DNA from: Abyssalbus ytuae
Lineage (GTDB): Bacteria; Bacteroidota; Bacteroidia; Flavobacteriales; Flavobacteriaceae
NCBI RefSeq assembly: GCF_022807975.1
Contig: NZ_CP094358.1
Location: forward strand, 3,410,001 to 3,474,000
Length of the DNA stretch: 64,000 nucleotides
Direction: 5' to 3'
Shown: in pieces, positions 33,524 to 42,243 of the stretch
How the letters are laid out: each line of letters begins with the position of its first letter
Position numbering within the stretch: the stretch's first letter is position 1
The notes under the pieces: generated by a model
Told to the model about the DNA's origin: nothing
The model's database searches: none
The model's input: the letters and a program-made list of their open reading frames with translations, nothing else
Position numbers and translations under genes: made by a program

Positions 33524-34240
33524 TTAAAAATTATAAGAAATTACAAAACCGAGGTTGTGGTTGTAGTTTACCTGGTTTTGATATAGGATTGGTTTGAAAC
33601 TTAAATCGTCGTTAATATTAAATTGTTTAAGATGGGCATCAACGTTGGCATCAATAATATTAAGGGCATAGATGCCGATGGTAATGAGTAGGGCCAGGTC
33701 GCGCTTACGTTGATAAAAATCCTGTGCATCGCGCAAAGCATCATCGGAAACATCGGGAGTTCCTACAGTAATGCCGCTTCCGTCAATATCATAAAATTCA
33801 TCATCGTGAAAGCCAGCCAGCCTTCTTTTATAAGCATCCCTGAAACGGTCGTAATTTTTGTCGTTGTCAAAATAAAAATAGAGGCTGGTTCCCAAAGCTC
33901 CGTATACTATGGGGACTTTCCAGTACCGTTTGTTGTATATTTGGCCTAACCCTGGTAAAATAGCCGAATAAAAAGCTGCTTTGCTGGGGGCAAGAGGGTC
34001 TACCTCTCTTTTTTGTATCGCTTTTGCATAAAACCGTGCCTTTCTTTTTTCCTTACCGTTAAGGGTTAAGGTATCGCCGTTGGCAATTTTTAAGGAATCT
34101 TTTTCCAGTTTGCGCTTTTCCCGTTTTGAGAGTTTTAAGGTGTCCTGGGTTTTAGCAATGGAATCCTGTTCCTTATCCTGTGCAGTTAAAGAAAAATTTA
34201 CAAGGCTAAAAATTATTAAAACAACAAGTTTCCTAATCAC
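33524..34240 (-). CDS. DUF5683 domain protein, secreted/membrane
   Basis: A 238-residue protein with a signal peptide (VVLIIFSLVNFSLTAQ), a K/E/L-rich region and the DUF5683 core (PSKAAFYSAILPGLGQIYNKRYWKVPIVYGALG), followed by an RFRDAYKRR segment and a second hydrophobic helix (LALLITIGIYALNIIDANVDAHL). Its position between parB and dapB is conserved in flavobacteria. The start overlaps the parB stop by one base. Function unknown. Confidence 0.87.
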   Translation of the reverse strand: MIRKLVVLIIFSLVNFSLTAQDKEQDSIAKTQDTLKLSKREKRKLEKDSLKIANGDTLTLNGKEKRKARFYAKAIQKREVDPLAPSKAAFYSAILPGLGQIYNKRYWKVPIVYGALGTSLYFYFDNDKNYDRFRDAYKRRLAGFHDDEFYDIDGSGITVGTPDVSDDALRDAQDFYQRKRDLALLITIGIYALNIIDANVDAHLKQFNINDDLSFKPILYQNQVNYNHNLGFVISYNF

Positions 34241-35139
34241 TACTTAATAAGTTTGGAAAGGCGTATAAAATCATCCATTGAGTTAAAAGGGATAATTAGT
34301 TTGCCTTTACCGTTTTTTGCAATTTTTACATCAACTTTAGCCGATAGGTGTTGGGTTATTTCGTCAATGCTATTGGTAACATAGTCGGGGATAGCATTTT
34401 TTTCCTTTGTTTCAGGTTTTTGCGTAGTGCCCCCGTTTTGGTAATTTCTAACGAGGGTTTCTGTTTCCCTGACCGAAAGGGAGTCGGAAATTATTTTTTC
34501 ATATATTTTTATCTGGTCTTTTCTGTCGTCAATATTAATTAACGCCCTTCCATGCCCCATGGTTACAAAACCATCTCTCATTCCTGTTTGAATAATAGGG
34601 TCTAATTTTAAAAGCCTTAAGTAATTGGTAATAGTAGACCTTTTTTTGCCCACACGGTCACTTAATTGTTCCTGTGTAAGGCTTATTTCGTCAATAAGGC
34701 GTTGGTAGGATAAAGCAATTTCTATAGGATCGAGATCCTGGCGTTGTATATTTTCAACAAGAGCCATTTCCAGTGACTCCTGATCGTTTGCGATGCGTAT
34801 GTAAGCAGGGACTGCGGTTAAACCGGCTAATTTTGAAGCACGTAAACGTCTTTCACCCGATACGAGCTGATATTTGTTAAAGTCGGTTTTTCTAACGGTA
34901 ATAGGTTGAATAACGCCGAGTTCTTTAATGGAGATAGAAAGTTCCCTTAAAGTTTCTTCATTAAAACTTGTACGCGGCTGAAAAGGGTTTACTTCGATAG
35001 AGTCAATATCAAGCTCTACAATATTCCCCACCACTTTATCGGCATTTTTATCGGATGCTGATTTAATATCGTTCTCCGGATCTTTTAACAATGCTGATAA
35101 TCCTCTTCCTAAAGCTTGTTTTTTTGTTGCTTTTGCCAT
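34240..35139 (-). CDS. parB: chromosome partitioning protein ParB
   Basis: A 299-residue DNA-binding CTPase of chromosome segregation. It has an N-terminal ParB/Srx domain (IEVNPFQPRTSF; VSGERRLRASKLAGL), a central helix-turn-helix (LTQEQLSDRVGKKRSTITNYLRLLKL) and a C-terminal dimerisation helix. It overlaps parA by one base. No convincing parS palindrome was found in the window. Confidence 0.95.
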   Translation of the reverse strand: MAKATKKQALGRGLSALLKDPENDIKSASDKNADKVVGNIVELDIDSIEVNPFQPRTSFNEETLRELSISIKELGVIQPITVRKTDFNKYQLVSGERRLRASKLAGLTAVPAYIRIANDQESLEMALVENIQRQDLDPIEIALSYQRLIDEISLTQEQLSDRVGKKRSTITNYLRLLKLDPIIQTGMRDGFVTMGHGRALINIDDRKDQIKIYEKIISDSLSVRETETLVRNYQNGGTTQKPETKEKNAIPDYVTNSIDEITQHLSAKVDVKIAKNGKGKLIIPFNSMDDFIRLSKLIK

Positions 35140-35912
35140 TAAACTGCTTGCTTATTTTTTTTAATTATTTCGTGAGCCAAATTTAAGTAATTTGTTGCAC
35201 CTTTACTTGTGGCATCATAGTTTATTATGGTTTCTCCAAAGCTGGGTGCTTCACTGAGCCTTACATTACGTTGAATGATGGTTTCAAAAACCATATCGCT
35301 GAAGTGTTTCTGAACTTCTTCAACTACCTGGTTGGAAAGCCTAAGGCGGGCATCGTACATGGTTAATAACAATCCTTCTATATCCAGGTTTGAATTGTGT
35401 ATTTTCTGAACACTCTTAATGGTATTTAAAAGTTTACCCAATCCTTCCAGGGCAAAGTATTCGCATTGAATCGGAATAATAACCGAATCGGCTGCGGTAA
35501 GGGCGTTTAAAGTTAATAAACCTAGTGAAGGGGCGCAGTCTACGAGTATATAATCGTAATCTTCTTTTAAGCCTTCAATGGCTTTTTTTAACATATATTC
35601 CCTTTGGTCTTTATCTACCAGTTCAATTTCAATTGCTACCAAATCTATATGTGCAGGTATGAGATCAACATTGGGCGAACCGGTTTTCATAATTGCTTTT
35701 TTGGCAGGCATTGTATGTTCGAGAAGCTGGTAAGTACCTATTTCTATAGAATCAACGTCAATACCCAGACCGGATGTTGCATTAGCCTGGGGATCGGCAT
35801 CAATAAGCAGTACTTTTTTTTCAAGCACACCCAAAGCTGCGGCTAAATTAACAGATGTAGTGGTTTTTCCTACACCTCCCTTTTGATTCGCAATGGCAAT
35901 AATTTTTCCCAT
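35139..35912 (-). CDS. parA: chromosome partitioning ATPase ParA (Soj type)
   Basis: A 257-residue deviant Walker ATPase: KGGVGKTT at residues 11-18, IDADPQANATSGLG, and DYILVDCAPSLGLLTLNAL. The lack of an N-terminal DNA-binding extension marks it as the short chromosomal type. It binds DNA nonspecifically and moves ParB-bound origins. First gene of the minus-strand operon that runs to the DUF6122 gene. Confidence 0.95.
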   Translation of the reverse strand: MGKIIAIANQKGGVGKTTTSVNLAAALGVLEKKVLLIDADPQANATSGLGIDVDSIEIGTYQLLEHTMPAKKAIMKTGSPNVDLIPAHIDLVAIEIELVDKDQREYMLKKAIEGLKEDYDYILVDCAPSLGLLTLNALTAADSVIIPIQCEYFALEGLGKLLNTIKSVQKIHNSNLDIEGLLLTMYDARLRLSNQVVEEVQKHFSDMVFETIIQRNVRLSEAPSFGETIINYDATSKGATNYLNLAHEIIKKNKQAV

Positions 35913-36020
35913 AGTATTATACAGATTTAGAGAGGTAAAAATACAATTATTTACGGGTTTTGAAAATGTATTTTGTTAACATGTACTTAAACGAAAAAAC
36001 TTTAAAAATAATTTAAGAAA

Positions 36021-36902
36021 TTATTTATTTTTTTTCGCCTTGATCATTGCTTCCAGCATATCCCACATTTCTTCGGGTATCATTTCAAGCATATTCATCT
36101 GTCCGGCCCCTTTTAGCCATTCTCCACCGTCAATAGTAATTACCTCTCCATTTACATAGGCTGAAAAATCGGAAACAAGGTATGCAGCCAGATTGGCAAG
36201 TTCCTGATGGTCTCCCACACGTTTTAGCGGTATTTTTTTGGTGATATCCAATTTATCTTTTAATTCTCCCGGCAGTAATCTGTCCCAGGCTCCTTTTGTG
36301 GGAAAGGGCCCCGGAGCTATGGCATTGAACCTCATTCCGTACTTTGCCCATTCTACCGCTAATGACCTTGTCATTGCCAGTACGCCGGCTTTGGCAGTAG
36401 CCGAAGGTACTACATAGGCCGATCCTGTCCATGCATAGGTGGTAACTATATTGAGTACATTGGTGTTGGTTTGACCGGTATCAATCCAATGTTTACCAAA
36501 AGCCAGGGTACAGTTTTTAGTGCCTTTAAGCACTATGTCAATAATGGTATCGAAGGCATTGGCCGACAGACGCTCGGTGGGTGAGATAAAGTTTCCTGCG
36601 GCATTGTTTAAGAGTACATCTGCTTTACCAAATTTTTCTGTTATCTGTTTATGCATGGCTTCTACCTGGTCGTAGTGCCTTACATCGCATTGTACAGCAA
36701 AACATTCGCCACCGGTTTCGTTTTCCAGTTCCTTTGCAGTAGTTTGAAGTTTTTCGAGGTTGCGGGATGTAATGGCTACTTTGGCCCCGAGTTCTAAAAA
36801 ATATTTAGTCATTGATTTTCCCAGTCCGCTGCCACCTCCGGTTACTACAATAGTTTTTCCTTTAAGTGCATCGTCCCGAAGCATTTTATCTGTATAGCTC
36901 AT
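36021..36902 (-). CDS. short-chain dehydrogenase/reductase, 2,4-dienoyl-CoA reductase-like
   Basis: About 293 residues from the ATG at 36902 (MSYTDKMLRDDALKGKT). NADP-binding motif TGGGSGLGKS, NNAAGNFISP, and an active-site region VTTYAWTGSAYVVPSATAKAGV with a tyrosine, serine and lysine spaced like the peroxisomal and mitochondrial dienoyl-CoA reductases (PDCR/DECR). RFNAIAPGPFPTKGAWDRL and the C-terminal VITIDGGEWL agree. It probably acts in degradation of unsaturated fatty acids. Single gene with its own leader. Confidence 0.85.
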   Translation of the reverse strand: MSYTDKMLRDDALKGKTIVVTGGGSGLGKSMTKYFLELGAKVAITSRNLEKLQTTAKELENETGGECFAVQCDVRHYDQVEAMHKQITEKFGKADVLLNNAAGNFISPTERLSANAFDTIIDIVLKGTKNCTLAFGKHWIDTGQTNTNVLNIVTTYAWTGSAYVVPSATAKAGVLAMTRSLAVEWAKYGMRFNAIAPGPFPTKGAWDRLLPGELKDKLDITKKIPLKRVGDHQELANLAAYLVSDFSAYVNGEVITIDGGEWLKGAGQMNMLEMIPEEMWDMLEAMIKAKKNK

Positions 36903-37015
36903 TATTTTTTTATTTAAATATTTATTGAATATCAGCAATTTTATAAAACTATGTAAAATAGTTTTCTTAGAACAGTAAAAGAATAAATTTTTACTTTTTG
37001 TCCGGTGTTCCTGGC

Positions 37016-37660
37016 CTACTTCTGTTGAGTATGAATCAGTTTCCAGGTATGGGCAGCTATGTTGCCGGTAAGTTCTTCCAGGCGGATACTTCCTCCTAAA
37101 GGGTCTACAGGTTTGTTTATTCCGGTATTATTATACAAATAGTGGGAAAGGCTGGGGGGGAGGTCAATAAAATCGGCACTTCCCAATACTGCCATTAATG
37201 CCTGAAGTTCATTTTCGGGCTTTGCATAAATTTTAAATTTGATATGAGAAGCTGAAGAGGGTAAACCTGTTTCTTTTATAATTTTTGACCAAACCAGCCT
37301 GGCAGCTCTCATTGCTGCTATTTCCTTTAAAAAATCATGGGTAAAATTCCAGGTAAAGCAACTATTGGCGAAAGTGAGGTCAGATTTATTCTCTTTATTT
37401 ATTTCATTTTTTAATAATTCCTTTCCTTTATTTAATAAATATTGTAACTGGATTTCTTTGGACGCTTGTTCAATATTTACCTCTTTTAATTTCACCACAA
37501 AAAAGCCTGCAGGTTTTGTGTGCCATTGTTTTTTTACATACATGGTTGTTTCGTTACCCCTGAGGTAAGGGGGAAAGCCTGCAGCATAAGGTAAAGTATG
37601 CAGAGTACTTTTTTTTAAGTAACCGGATAAGTTTATATGTTGTACATTTTTTCTCTTCAC
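37016..37660 (-). CDS. severely shortened methylmalonyl-CoA mutase large-subunit relative
   Basis: A 214-residue protein that joins two distant pieces of the mutase large subunit. The N-terminal PYAAGFPPYLRGNETTMYVKKQW corresponds to the start of the TIM barrel, and IAAMRAARLVWSKIIKETG through VDPLGGSIRLEELTGNIAAH corresponds to its end. Most of the barrel in between (some 200 or more residues in full-length enzymes) is missing, as is the C-terminal cobalamin-binding domain with DxHxxG. The frame is open throughout, but mutase activity is not expected. It follows the small-subunit gene by 11 bp, where the full-length large subunit normally lies. Probably a decayed or repurposed gene. Confidence 0.7.
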   Translation of the reverse strand: MKRKNVQHINLSGYLKKSTLHTLPYAAGFPPYLRGNETTMYVKKQWHTKPAGFFVVKLKEVNIEQASKEIQLQYLLNKGKELLKNEINKENKSDLTFANSCFTWNFTHDFLKEIAAMRAARLVWSKIIKETGLPSSASHIKFKIYAKPENELQALMAVLGSADFIDLPPSLSHYLYNNTGINKPVDPLGGSIRLEELTGNIAAHTWKLIHTQQK

Positions 37661-37671
37661 CTGTTTAAGTG

Positions 37672-39006
37672 TTAAAATTGCTGGGGTTTTATTTTACCCT
37701 TCTCAAAATGTTCCGAAAGCCTTTCTGCTATGAATGGTTGGATAAGTGTTTTGCGGCGGTTTGTTTTTACGAAAGGATAGAGCTCAATATCATTTATTAA
37801 AGCTGTGTTTTTAAAATATTCGTGGTGCTGATCAATAAATTCTTTTTGCTCAATATTGGCGTTTTCTGATATTTTTTTTTGGATGGTATGGTTTTTTAAT
37901 TGTTTTAAAAAACCTCCTCCTTTTTCAATTTGTTTGAAGATCAAAAGAGCTTTTTCCGCCAGGTTCCAGGTTAATTCTTCGGGGTAGTAACTGCCGTTTA
38001 TAATTTCGGAAGGCAGGGATTCTTTAAGAGTGTTTAATTGCCGGGCTGCCAGGGTAGCGGACTTTAAGTTTTCTTTTTTGTAGAAGAAGTCATAGGGTAA
38101 GTTGCAAACAATATCTGCCCCGCCTAATACGGCACTTGTGCAGGCGTACATGTTACGGGTTTTGTTTAGATCATCAGCTACCAGGGTTTGATGCCTTAAA
38201 CCGGGAAAGGCAATTATATGGCAAGGTGTATGAAGATTATATTCTTTACACAGGACATGCCATAACAGCCGTAAGGCTTTTATTTTGGCCGTTTCAAAAA
38301 ACAGGTCGGGGCCTGTGGCGGTTTTAAAAACAAAAGGTCCGGACGGATTAAAATTTAAATATTCGTTTGCGTGGGCCACGGCATAGGCCAATTGTTGTAC
38401 TATATTAGCACCTGCATTATGATAAACAGCAGCATCAATGGAAATTACAGAGTTAAAAGGGGCTGAAAAATTCAGGATCTCTTTTAAAATGGAAAAGTCT
38501 TTATTGAGGTTGTAAAACCAATTTCCTTCTTTAACCAGTTTTCCAATAATGTCGATATGGAGGAATACCTGCCATTTTTTATCCGATAAAAATTCAGCGA
38601 GGTCTTTTATGTAATCCGCGGAGAGAAATTCTGTTTGTAAATGAAGTTCTGTTCCTTGTAAATCTAACTCATGAAAAAGTTCTTCTGCTTTAATTTTTAC
38701 TGACCGGAGGGTTAAGATTAAGCTTTCGGGATTGCTATTTAATGAATTTTTTATTTTTTCATTGCCTTTTTGACTGTTGGCTATGTATAGTTTCCGGGAT
38801 GCTTTCCAGGATGGATCAATCACGTCGGAAAGCGATAAAGAAGTATTGACATCGTCCGGGTGATAAAAAGGTTTTATATTGATCCCTTCTTTTGTTTTTC
38901 CTACTAAGCTTTCATTATAATCTTCTCCCTGAAGTTCAAATTGTATTTTTTGTTTCCATTGTTTTGATGAAACTACAGAAAAATCATTCAACAGGGAATT
39001 ATTCAT
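37672..39006 (-). CDS. methylmalonyl-CoA mutase small subunit (MutA-like)
   Basis: A 444-residue protein resembling the small, non-catalytic subunit of methylmalonyl-CoA mutase: SKQWKQKIQFELQGEDYNESL near the N-terminus, a barrel with VISIDAAVYHNAGANIVQQLAYAVAHANEYL, and TRNMYACTSAVLGGADIVCNLPYD. It has no cobalamin-binding domain. In functional systems it pairs with a catalytic large subunit to convert methylmalonyl-CoA and succinyl-CoA; the adjacent partner here is truncated, so activity at this locus is doubtful. It overlaps the ftsB-like gene by 8 bp. Confidence 0.85.
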   Translation of the reverse strand: MNNSLLNDFSVVSSKQWKQKIQFELQGEDYNESLVGKTKEGINIKPFYHPDDVNTSLSLSDVIDPSWKASRKLYIANSQKGNEKIKNSLNSNPESLILTLRSVKIKAEELFHELDLQGTELHLQTEFLSADYIKDLAEFLSDKKWQVFLHIDIIGKLVKEGNWFYNLNKDFSILKEILNFSAPFNSVISIDAAVYHNAGANIVQQLAYAVAHANEYLNFNPSGPFVFKTATGPDLFFETAKIKALRLLWHVLCKEYNLHTPCHIIAFPGLRHQTLVADDLNKTRNMYACTSAVLGGADIVCNLPYDFFYKKENLKSATLAARQLNTLKESLPSEIINGSYYPEELTWNLAEKALLIFKQIEKGGGFLKQLKNHTIQKKISENANIEQKEFIDQHHEYFKNTALINDIELYPFVKTNRRKTLIQPFIAERLSEHFEKGKIKPQQF

Positions 39007-39334
39007 TAGTACCGGTTTTTAAGCTGTCTTCATATTCAATTATATAAATTTCTTCATTTTCTTTTTTCAGATAGTATTTTTCCCTTGCGAATTTTTCAAG
39101 CCCCTCCTCATTCTTTAAGTTTTTAATAGTTTGTTTGTCCTTTGCAATTTCGCTTTCCAGGTGTTCTTTTTGTTTTTTAAGCTTGTTTATTTCTCTTTTT
39201 AACTCAAGGTGGTTTAAAAGGGAGTTACTGTCAAAGAACAGCATCCAGATGACAAAAATGGTTGAAATTAACACATAAATATTACCGGTTATTTTAAACC
39301 ATTTACTATTCTTTATTTTTTCCGGTAATTTCAT
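38999..39334 (-). CDS. septum formation initiator, FtsB/DivIC-like
   Basis: A 111-residue bitopic protein: one transmembrane helix (IYVLISTIFVIWMLFF) then a coiled coil (LNHLELKREINKLKKQKEHLESEIAKDKQTIKNL) and the FtsB-type end EGLEKFAREKYYLKKENEEIYIIEYE. Such proteins bridge FtsL and FtsQ in the divisome. The gene abuts udk, a gene order frequent in flavobacteria. Confidence 0.88.
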   Translation of the reverse strand: MKLPEKIKNSKWFKITGNIYVLISTIFVIWMLFFDSNSLLNHLELKREINKLKKQKEHLESEIAKDKQTIKNLKNEEGLEKFAREKYYLKKENEEIYIIEYEDSLKTGTNE

Positions 39335-39943
39335 TTACGATATTTTTTCATTGATAATAGTTCTCACTATATCAACTGCTACAGTGTTGTATTTATTATT
39401 CGGTATAATTATATCGGCGTATTCTTTGGTGGGTTCTATAAATTGTTGGTGCATGGGTTTTAAAGTAGATTGATAGCGTTGTAAAACCTCTTCAATATCC
39501 CTGCCACGTTCAGTCAGATCTCTTTTTATTCTTCTTATTAAACGCTCATCGGAATCGGCATGGACATATATTTTTATATCAAACAGTTCTCTTAATTCGG
39601 GGTGGGTAAGTATGAGAATACCTTCTACAATCATTACTTTTCGCGGGTGGGTAAGGATAGTATCGTTAGTGCGGTTGTGTTTTACAAAGGAGTAGACCGG
39701 CTGATGGATAGGAGTTCCTTTTTTTAACTGGATAAGATGATTGTGTAAAAGTTCAAAATCAATGGCCCGGGGATGGTCAAAGTTAATGTTTATCCTTTCG
39801 TCATAAGATAAATGAGAAGTGTCATTGTAATATGAATCCTGTGAAATTACACCTACTTCTTCTTCCGGCAATTCATTTACTATCTGGTTTACAACCGTAG
39901 TTTTTCCGCAGCCTGTACCTCCGGCAATACCTATAATCAGCAT
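39335..39943 (-). CDS. udk: uridine kinase
   Basis: A 202-residue kinase of pyrimidine salvage phosphorylating uridine and cytidine. P-loop GGTGCGKT at residues 8-15, SQDSYYND, the FDHPRAIDFELL motif, and VEGILILTHPELRELFDIKIYVHADSDERLIRRIKRD. Normal length. First gene of the udk-ftsB-mutA group. Confidence 0.95.
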   Translation of the reverse strand: MLIIGIAGGTGCGKTTVVNQIVNELPEEEVGVISQDSYYNDTSHLSYDERININFDHPRAIDFELLHNHLIQLKKGTPIHQPVYSFVKHNRTNDTILTHPRKVMIVEGILILTHPELRELFDIKIYVHADSDERLIRRIKRDLTERGRDIEEVLQRYQSTLKPMHQQFIEPTKEYADIIIPNNKYNTVAVDIVRTIINEKIS

Positions 39944-40047
39944 ATAAAAATATTTTTGTGTGCAAAGGTAGGAATTAGAAAGCTATTTGAAATAATAAAT
40001 CCCTACCTGAAATTATTAACACCATAGTGAGGCTAAGCAAGATGAGT

Positions 40048-40455
40048 TCATTCTTTAATGGCTGCTACTTCCTGTTCGGTAACCATATCGGGCGATTTAT
40101 TACCCCAGGAATTCATTACAAAATTTAATACATCGGCTACTTCTTTATCTGTTAAACCCAAACGGGTCATTGCTCCTGTGTATTTTTTTCCGTTCACGGT
40201 AATAGTGCCGGTGCCTCCGTATTTAACCAGGTGAATACTTTCTTTTCTGTTTTTTAGAAGGTAATCGGATTTTGCCAGGGGAGGAAAAGCATTTTCCACT
40301 CCTTGTCCGGCATTCATATGGCAGGTAATACAAAATTCGTTGTAAACAGCTTTGCCTCTTTCCATGCTGGCAAGAAGTTCGGGATTTTGCTGTGCACACG
40401 AAATACAAAAAACAGTGATAAATACCGGGGATATGAATGGGAGCAATTTGTTCAT
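40048..40455 (-). CDS. c-type cytochrome lipoprotein
   Basis: A 135-residue class I cytochrome c. The lipobox FCISC is followed by a single haem site CITCH at about residues 42-46, then GVENAFPPLAKSDYL and an axial methionine in the GAMTRLGLTDKEV region. It starts 1 bp after the sugar dehydrogenase gene, so it probably takes electrons from that enzyme on the periplasmic side. Confidence 0.9.
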   Translation of the reverse strand: MNKLLPFISPVFITVFCISCAQQNPELLASMERGKAVYNEFCITCHMNAGQGVENAFPPLAKSDYLLKNRKESIHLVKYGGTGTITVNGKKYTGAMTRLGLTDKEVADVLNFVMNSWGNKSPDMVTEQEVAAIKE

Positions 40456-40456
40456 T

Positions 40457-41650
40457 TTATTTTTTTACCAGTTTTAAAATTCCTTTCCCTTCTATTGCAA
40501 TATATATATTTCCATCGGGACCTTGACGTACATTCCGTACTCTCCCTGCCTGATCGAGTAATTTTTCTCTCAGGGTAACTTTGTTGTTTTCTATTGATAA
40601 TCTTTCAAGATATTGAAACTTAAGGGAGCCTGCCAGTAAATCTCCTTTCAGTTCGGGGTAGTTGTCGGAGGTAACAAAGGCCATGCCGCTGGGCGCTATG
40701 GAAGGAACCCAGTAGTGAATAGGCTGTTCCATGCCTTCCTGCGAAGTTTTATCGGTAAACCTCGTACTGTCATAGTTTATTCCGTAACTAATTACCGGCC
40801 AGCCATAATTAGCCCCTTTTTTAATGATATTTATTTCATCGCCTCCCTGGGGGCCATGCTCATGTACCCATATTTCACCTGTTTGGTAGTGTTTTAACAT
40901 ACCCTGCGGATTCCGGTGTCCGTAACTGTATATGGCTTCTTTTGCTCCTTCAATTCCTACAAAAGGATTGTCGGAAGGAATGCTTCCGTCGTCATTTAAC
41001 CGGTATATTTTGCCGCCATCACGTTTAATATCCTGTGGATTTTCGTCTCTTTTACCCCGTTCTCCTATGGAAAAAAACAGGTATCCACTGTTATCAAACT
41101 CTATCCTGGACCCGTAGTGATGGGCGGTTTCCACATTGGGGCTTCCTTTATATAACTGTTCTATATTTGTTAATTCATCATTTTCCAGTTTAGCCCTTAT
41201 TATTGCGGTATGTGCCCCGTTTCCTCCCTGTATGGAAGAGTAGGACATATAGATCCATCCGTTCTCCTCATATTTGGGGTGGAGTTCTATATCCAGCAAC
41301 CCTCCTTGTCCCCTGAAATAAACCTCCGGAACATTTTTCACTAATGTTTTTACTCCCTCTTTAAAATGAATCAGTTCGCCATTTTGTTCGGTTACCAACA
41401 TGCTTCCGTCCGGAAGGAAAACCATTCCCCATGGTACACTCAGGTTATCAATTACCGTTTCGGTGGTGTAATTAGAATTTACGCCGGGAGTGGGCTGCAT
41501 TTTTACCATGTGTGGATAGTTGGGATTCTGTTCATTTGGAGGATTATCATGATTATCTGAAAGATCTCCGTTGTGGGTGTCTTTTTCTTTTTGTCCACAG
41601 GAAAAAAGTAGTATTAGTAAGGATAGGCAGGTTAAGAAAATTTTTCTCAT
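40457..41650 (-). CDS. PQQ-dependent sugar dehydrogenase family lipoprotein
   Basis: A 397-residue six-bladed beta-propeller of the glucose/sorbosone dehydrogenase family. Lipobox LLFSC, then NLSVPWGMVFLPDGSMLVTEQNG, RGQGGLLDIELHPKYEENG, HHYGSRIEFDNSGYLFFSIGERG, YSYGHRNPQG and VHEHGPQGGDEIN, which includes the residues that bind PQQ and calcium in soluble glucose dehydrogenase. It oxidises an aldose in the periplasm; the exact sugar is unknown. Coupled to the cytochrome c gene downstream. Confidence 0.9.
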   Translation of the reverse strand: MRKIFLTCLSLLILLFSCGQKEKDTHNGDLSDNHDNPPNEQNPNYPHMVKMQPTPGVNSNYTTETVIDNLSVPWGMVFLPDGSMLVTEQNGELIHFKEGVKTLVKNVPEVYFRGQGGLLDIELHPKYEENGWIYMSYSSIQGGNGAHTAIIRAKLENDELTNIEQLYKGSPNVETAHHYGSRIEFDNSGYLFFSIGERGKRDENPQDIKRDGGKIYRLNDDGSIPSDNPFVGIEGAKEAIYSYGHRNPQGMLKHYQTGEIWVHEHGPQGGDEINIIKKGANYGWPVISYGINYDSTRFTDKTSQEGMEQPIHYWVPSIAPSGMAFVTSDNYPELKGDLLAGSLKFQYLERLSIENNKVTLREKLLDQAGRVRNVRQGPDGNIYIAIEGKGILKLVKK

Positions 41651-41728
41651 CTTTTTAATTTTTTAAACAATTTACAAAGTTTGGCTGGGAAAAAAGATAA
41701 CGGACAGGCTTTTTTAACATTTTGAATA

Positions 41729-42109
41729 TTATATACTCCCGGCTTTTTTCCCGGAAGTCGGGAGACTTCGGGGAACAGGCTCCTCATGGGTTTTTTCCGG
41801 TTCCTCATGGGTTTTTTCCGGTTCCTCATGGGTTTTTTCCGGTTCCTCATGGGGTTTTTCCGGTTCCTCATGGGGTTTTTCCGGTTCCTCATGGGTTTTT
41901 TCAGGCTCCTCATGGGTTTTTTCAGGCTCCTCATGGGTTTTTTTCGGTTCCTCATGGGTTTTTTCAGGCTCCTCATGGGTTTTTTCCGGTTCCTCATGGG
42001 TTTTTTCCGGTTCCTCATGGGTTTTTTCAGGCTCCTCATGGGTTTTTTTCGGTTCCTCGTGCGTTTTTCCCCCGCTGTGCAATCCCGATAGTTGCCGGAG
42101 CCCGGCCAT
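41729..42109 (-). CDS. putative repeat protein of (EEPEKTH)n
   Basis: A 126-residue frame made of about 13 copies of the heptapeptide EEPEKTH between a short head (MAGLRQLSGLHSGGKTH) and tail (PVPRSLPTSGKKAGSI). No signal peptide. Because the unit is 21 bp, five other frames are open too. This frame is preferred because frequent differences between units (GAACCG versus GAGCCT) are synonymous here (both Glu-Pro) but change residues in the other minus-strand frame. The rest give E to K or T to P. It may still be a non-coding repeat. Confidence 0.4.
   Translation of the reverse strand: MAGLRQLSGLHSGGKTHEEPKKTHEEPEKTHEEPEKTHEEPEKTHEEPEKTHEEPKKTHEEPEKTHEEPEKTHEEPEKPHEEPEKPHEEPEKTHEEPEKTHEEPEKTHEEPVPRSLPTSGKKAGSI
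41780..42070. repeat. tandem array of about 13-14 units of 21 bp
   Basis: Plus-strand unit TCCTCATGGGTTTTTTCCGG followed by one T, with variants TTTTTTCAGGC, TTTTTTTCGGT and GGTTTTTCCGGT. The variants are interleaved (CCGGT x5, CAGGC x2, TCGGT, CAGGC, CCGGT x2, CAGGC, TCGGT), including a repeated higher-order block. The last unit near 42055 is degenerate (TCCTCGTGCG). It lies between the start of the sugar dehydrogenase gene and the NTase-HEPN genes. Confidence 0.9.
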
Positions 42110-42243
42110 ATGCTATATATTTTTGTTATTTTCTCCGCAAGTAGGGAGACTTCGGGGAGCGAAGAATATAAATTATTGTATTTATTTTATGCCCCTTTTG
42201 CTCGGGATTTTTTTATCTTACCACTCTCAAAAAATCTTTATAC

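Noticed and set aside
41722-42144. Plus-strand frames reading PHGFFPV and MGFFRFL repeats
   Set aside because: A 21-bp unit opens all frames; unit variation is most nearly silent in the minus-strand EEPEKTH frame.
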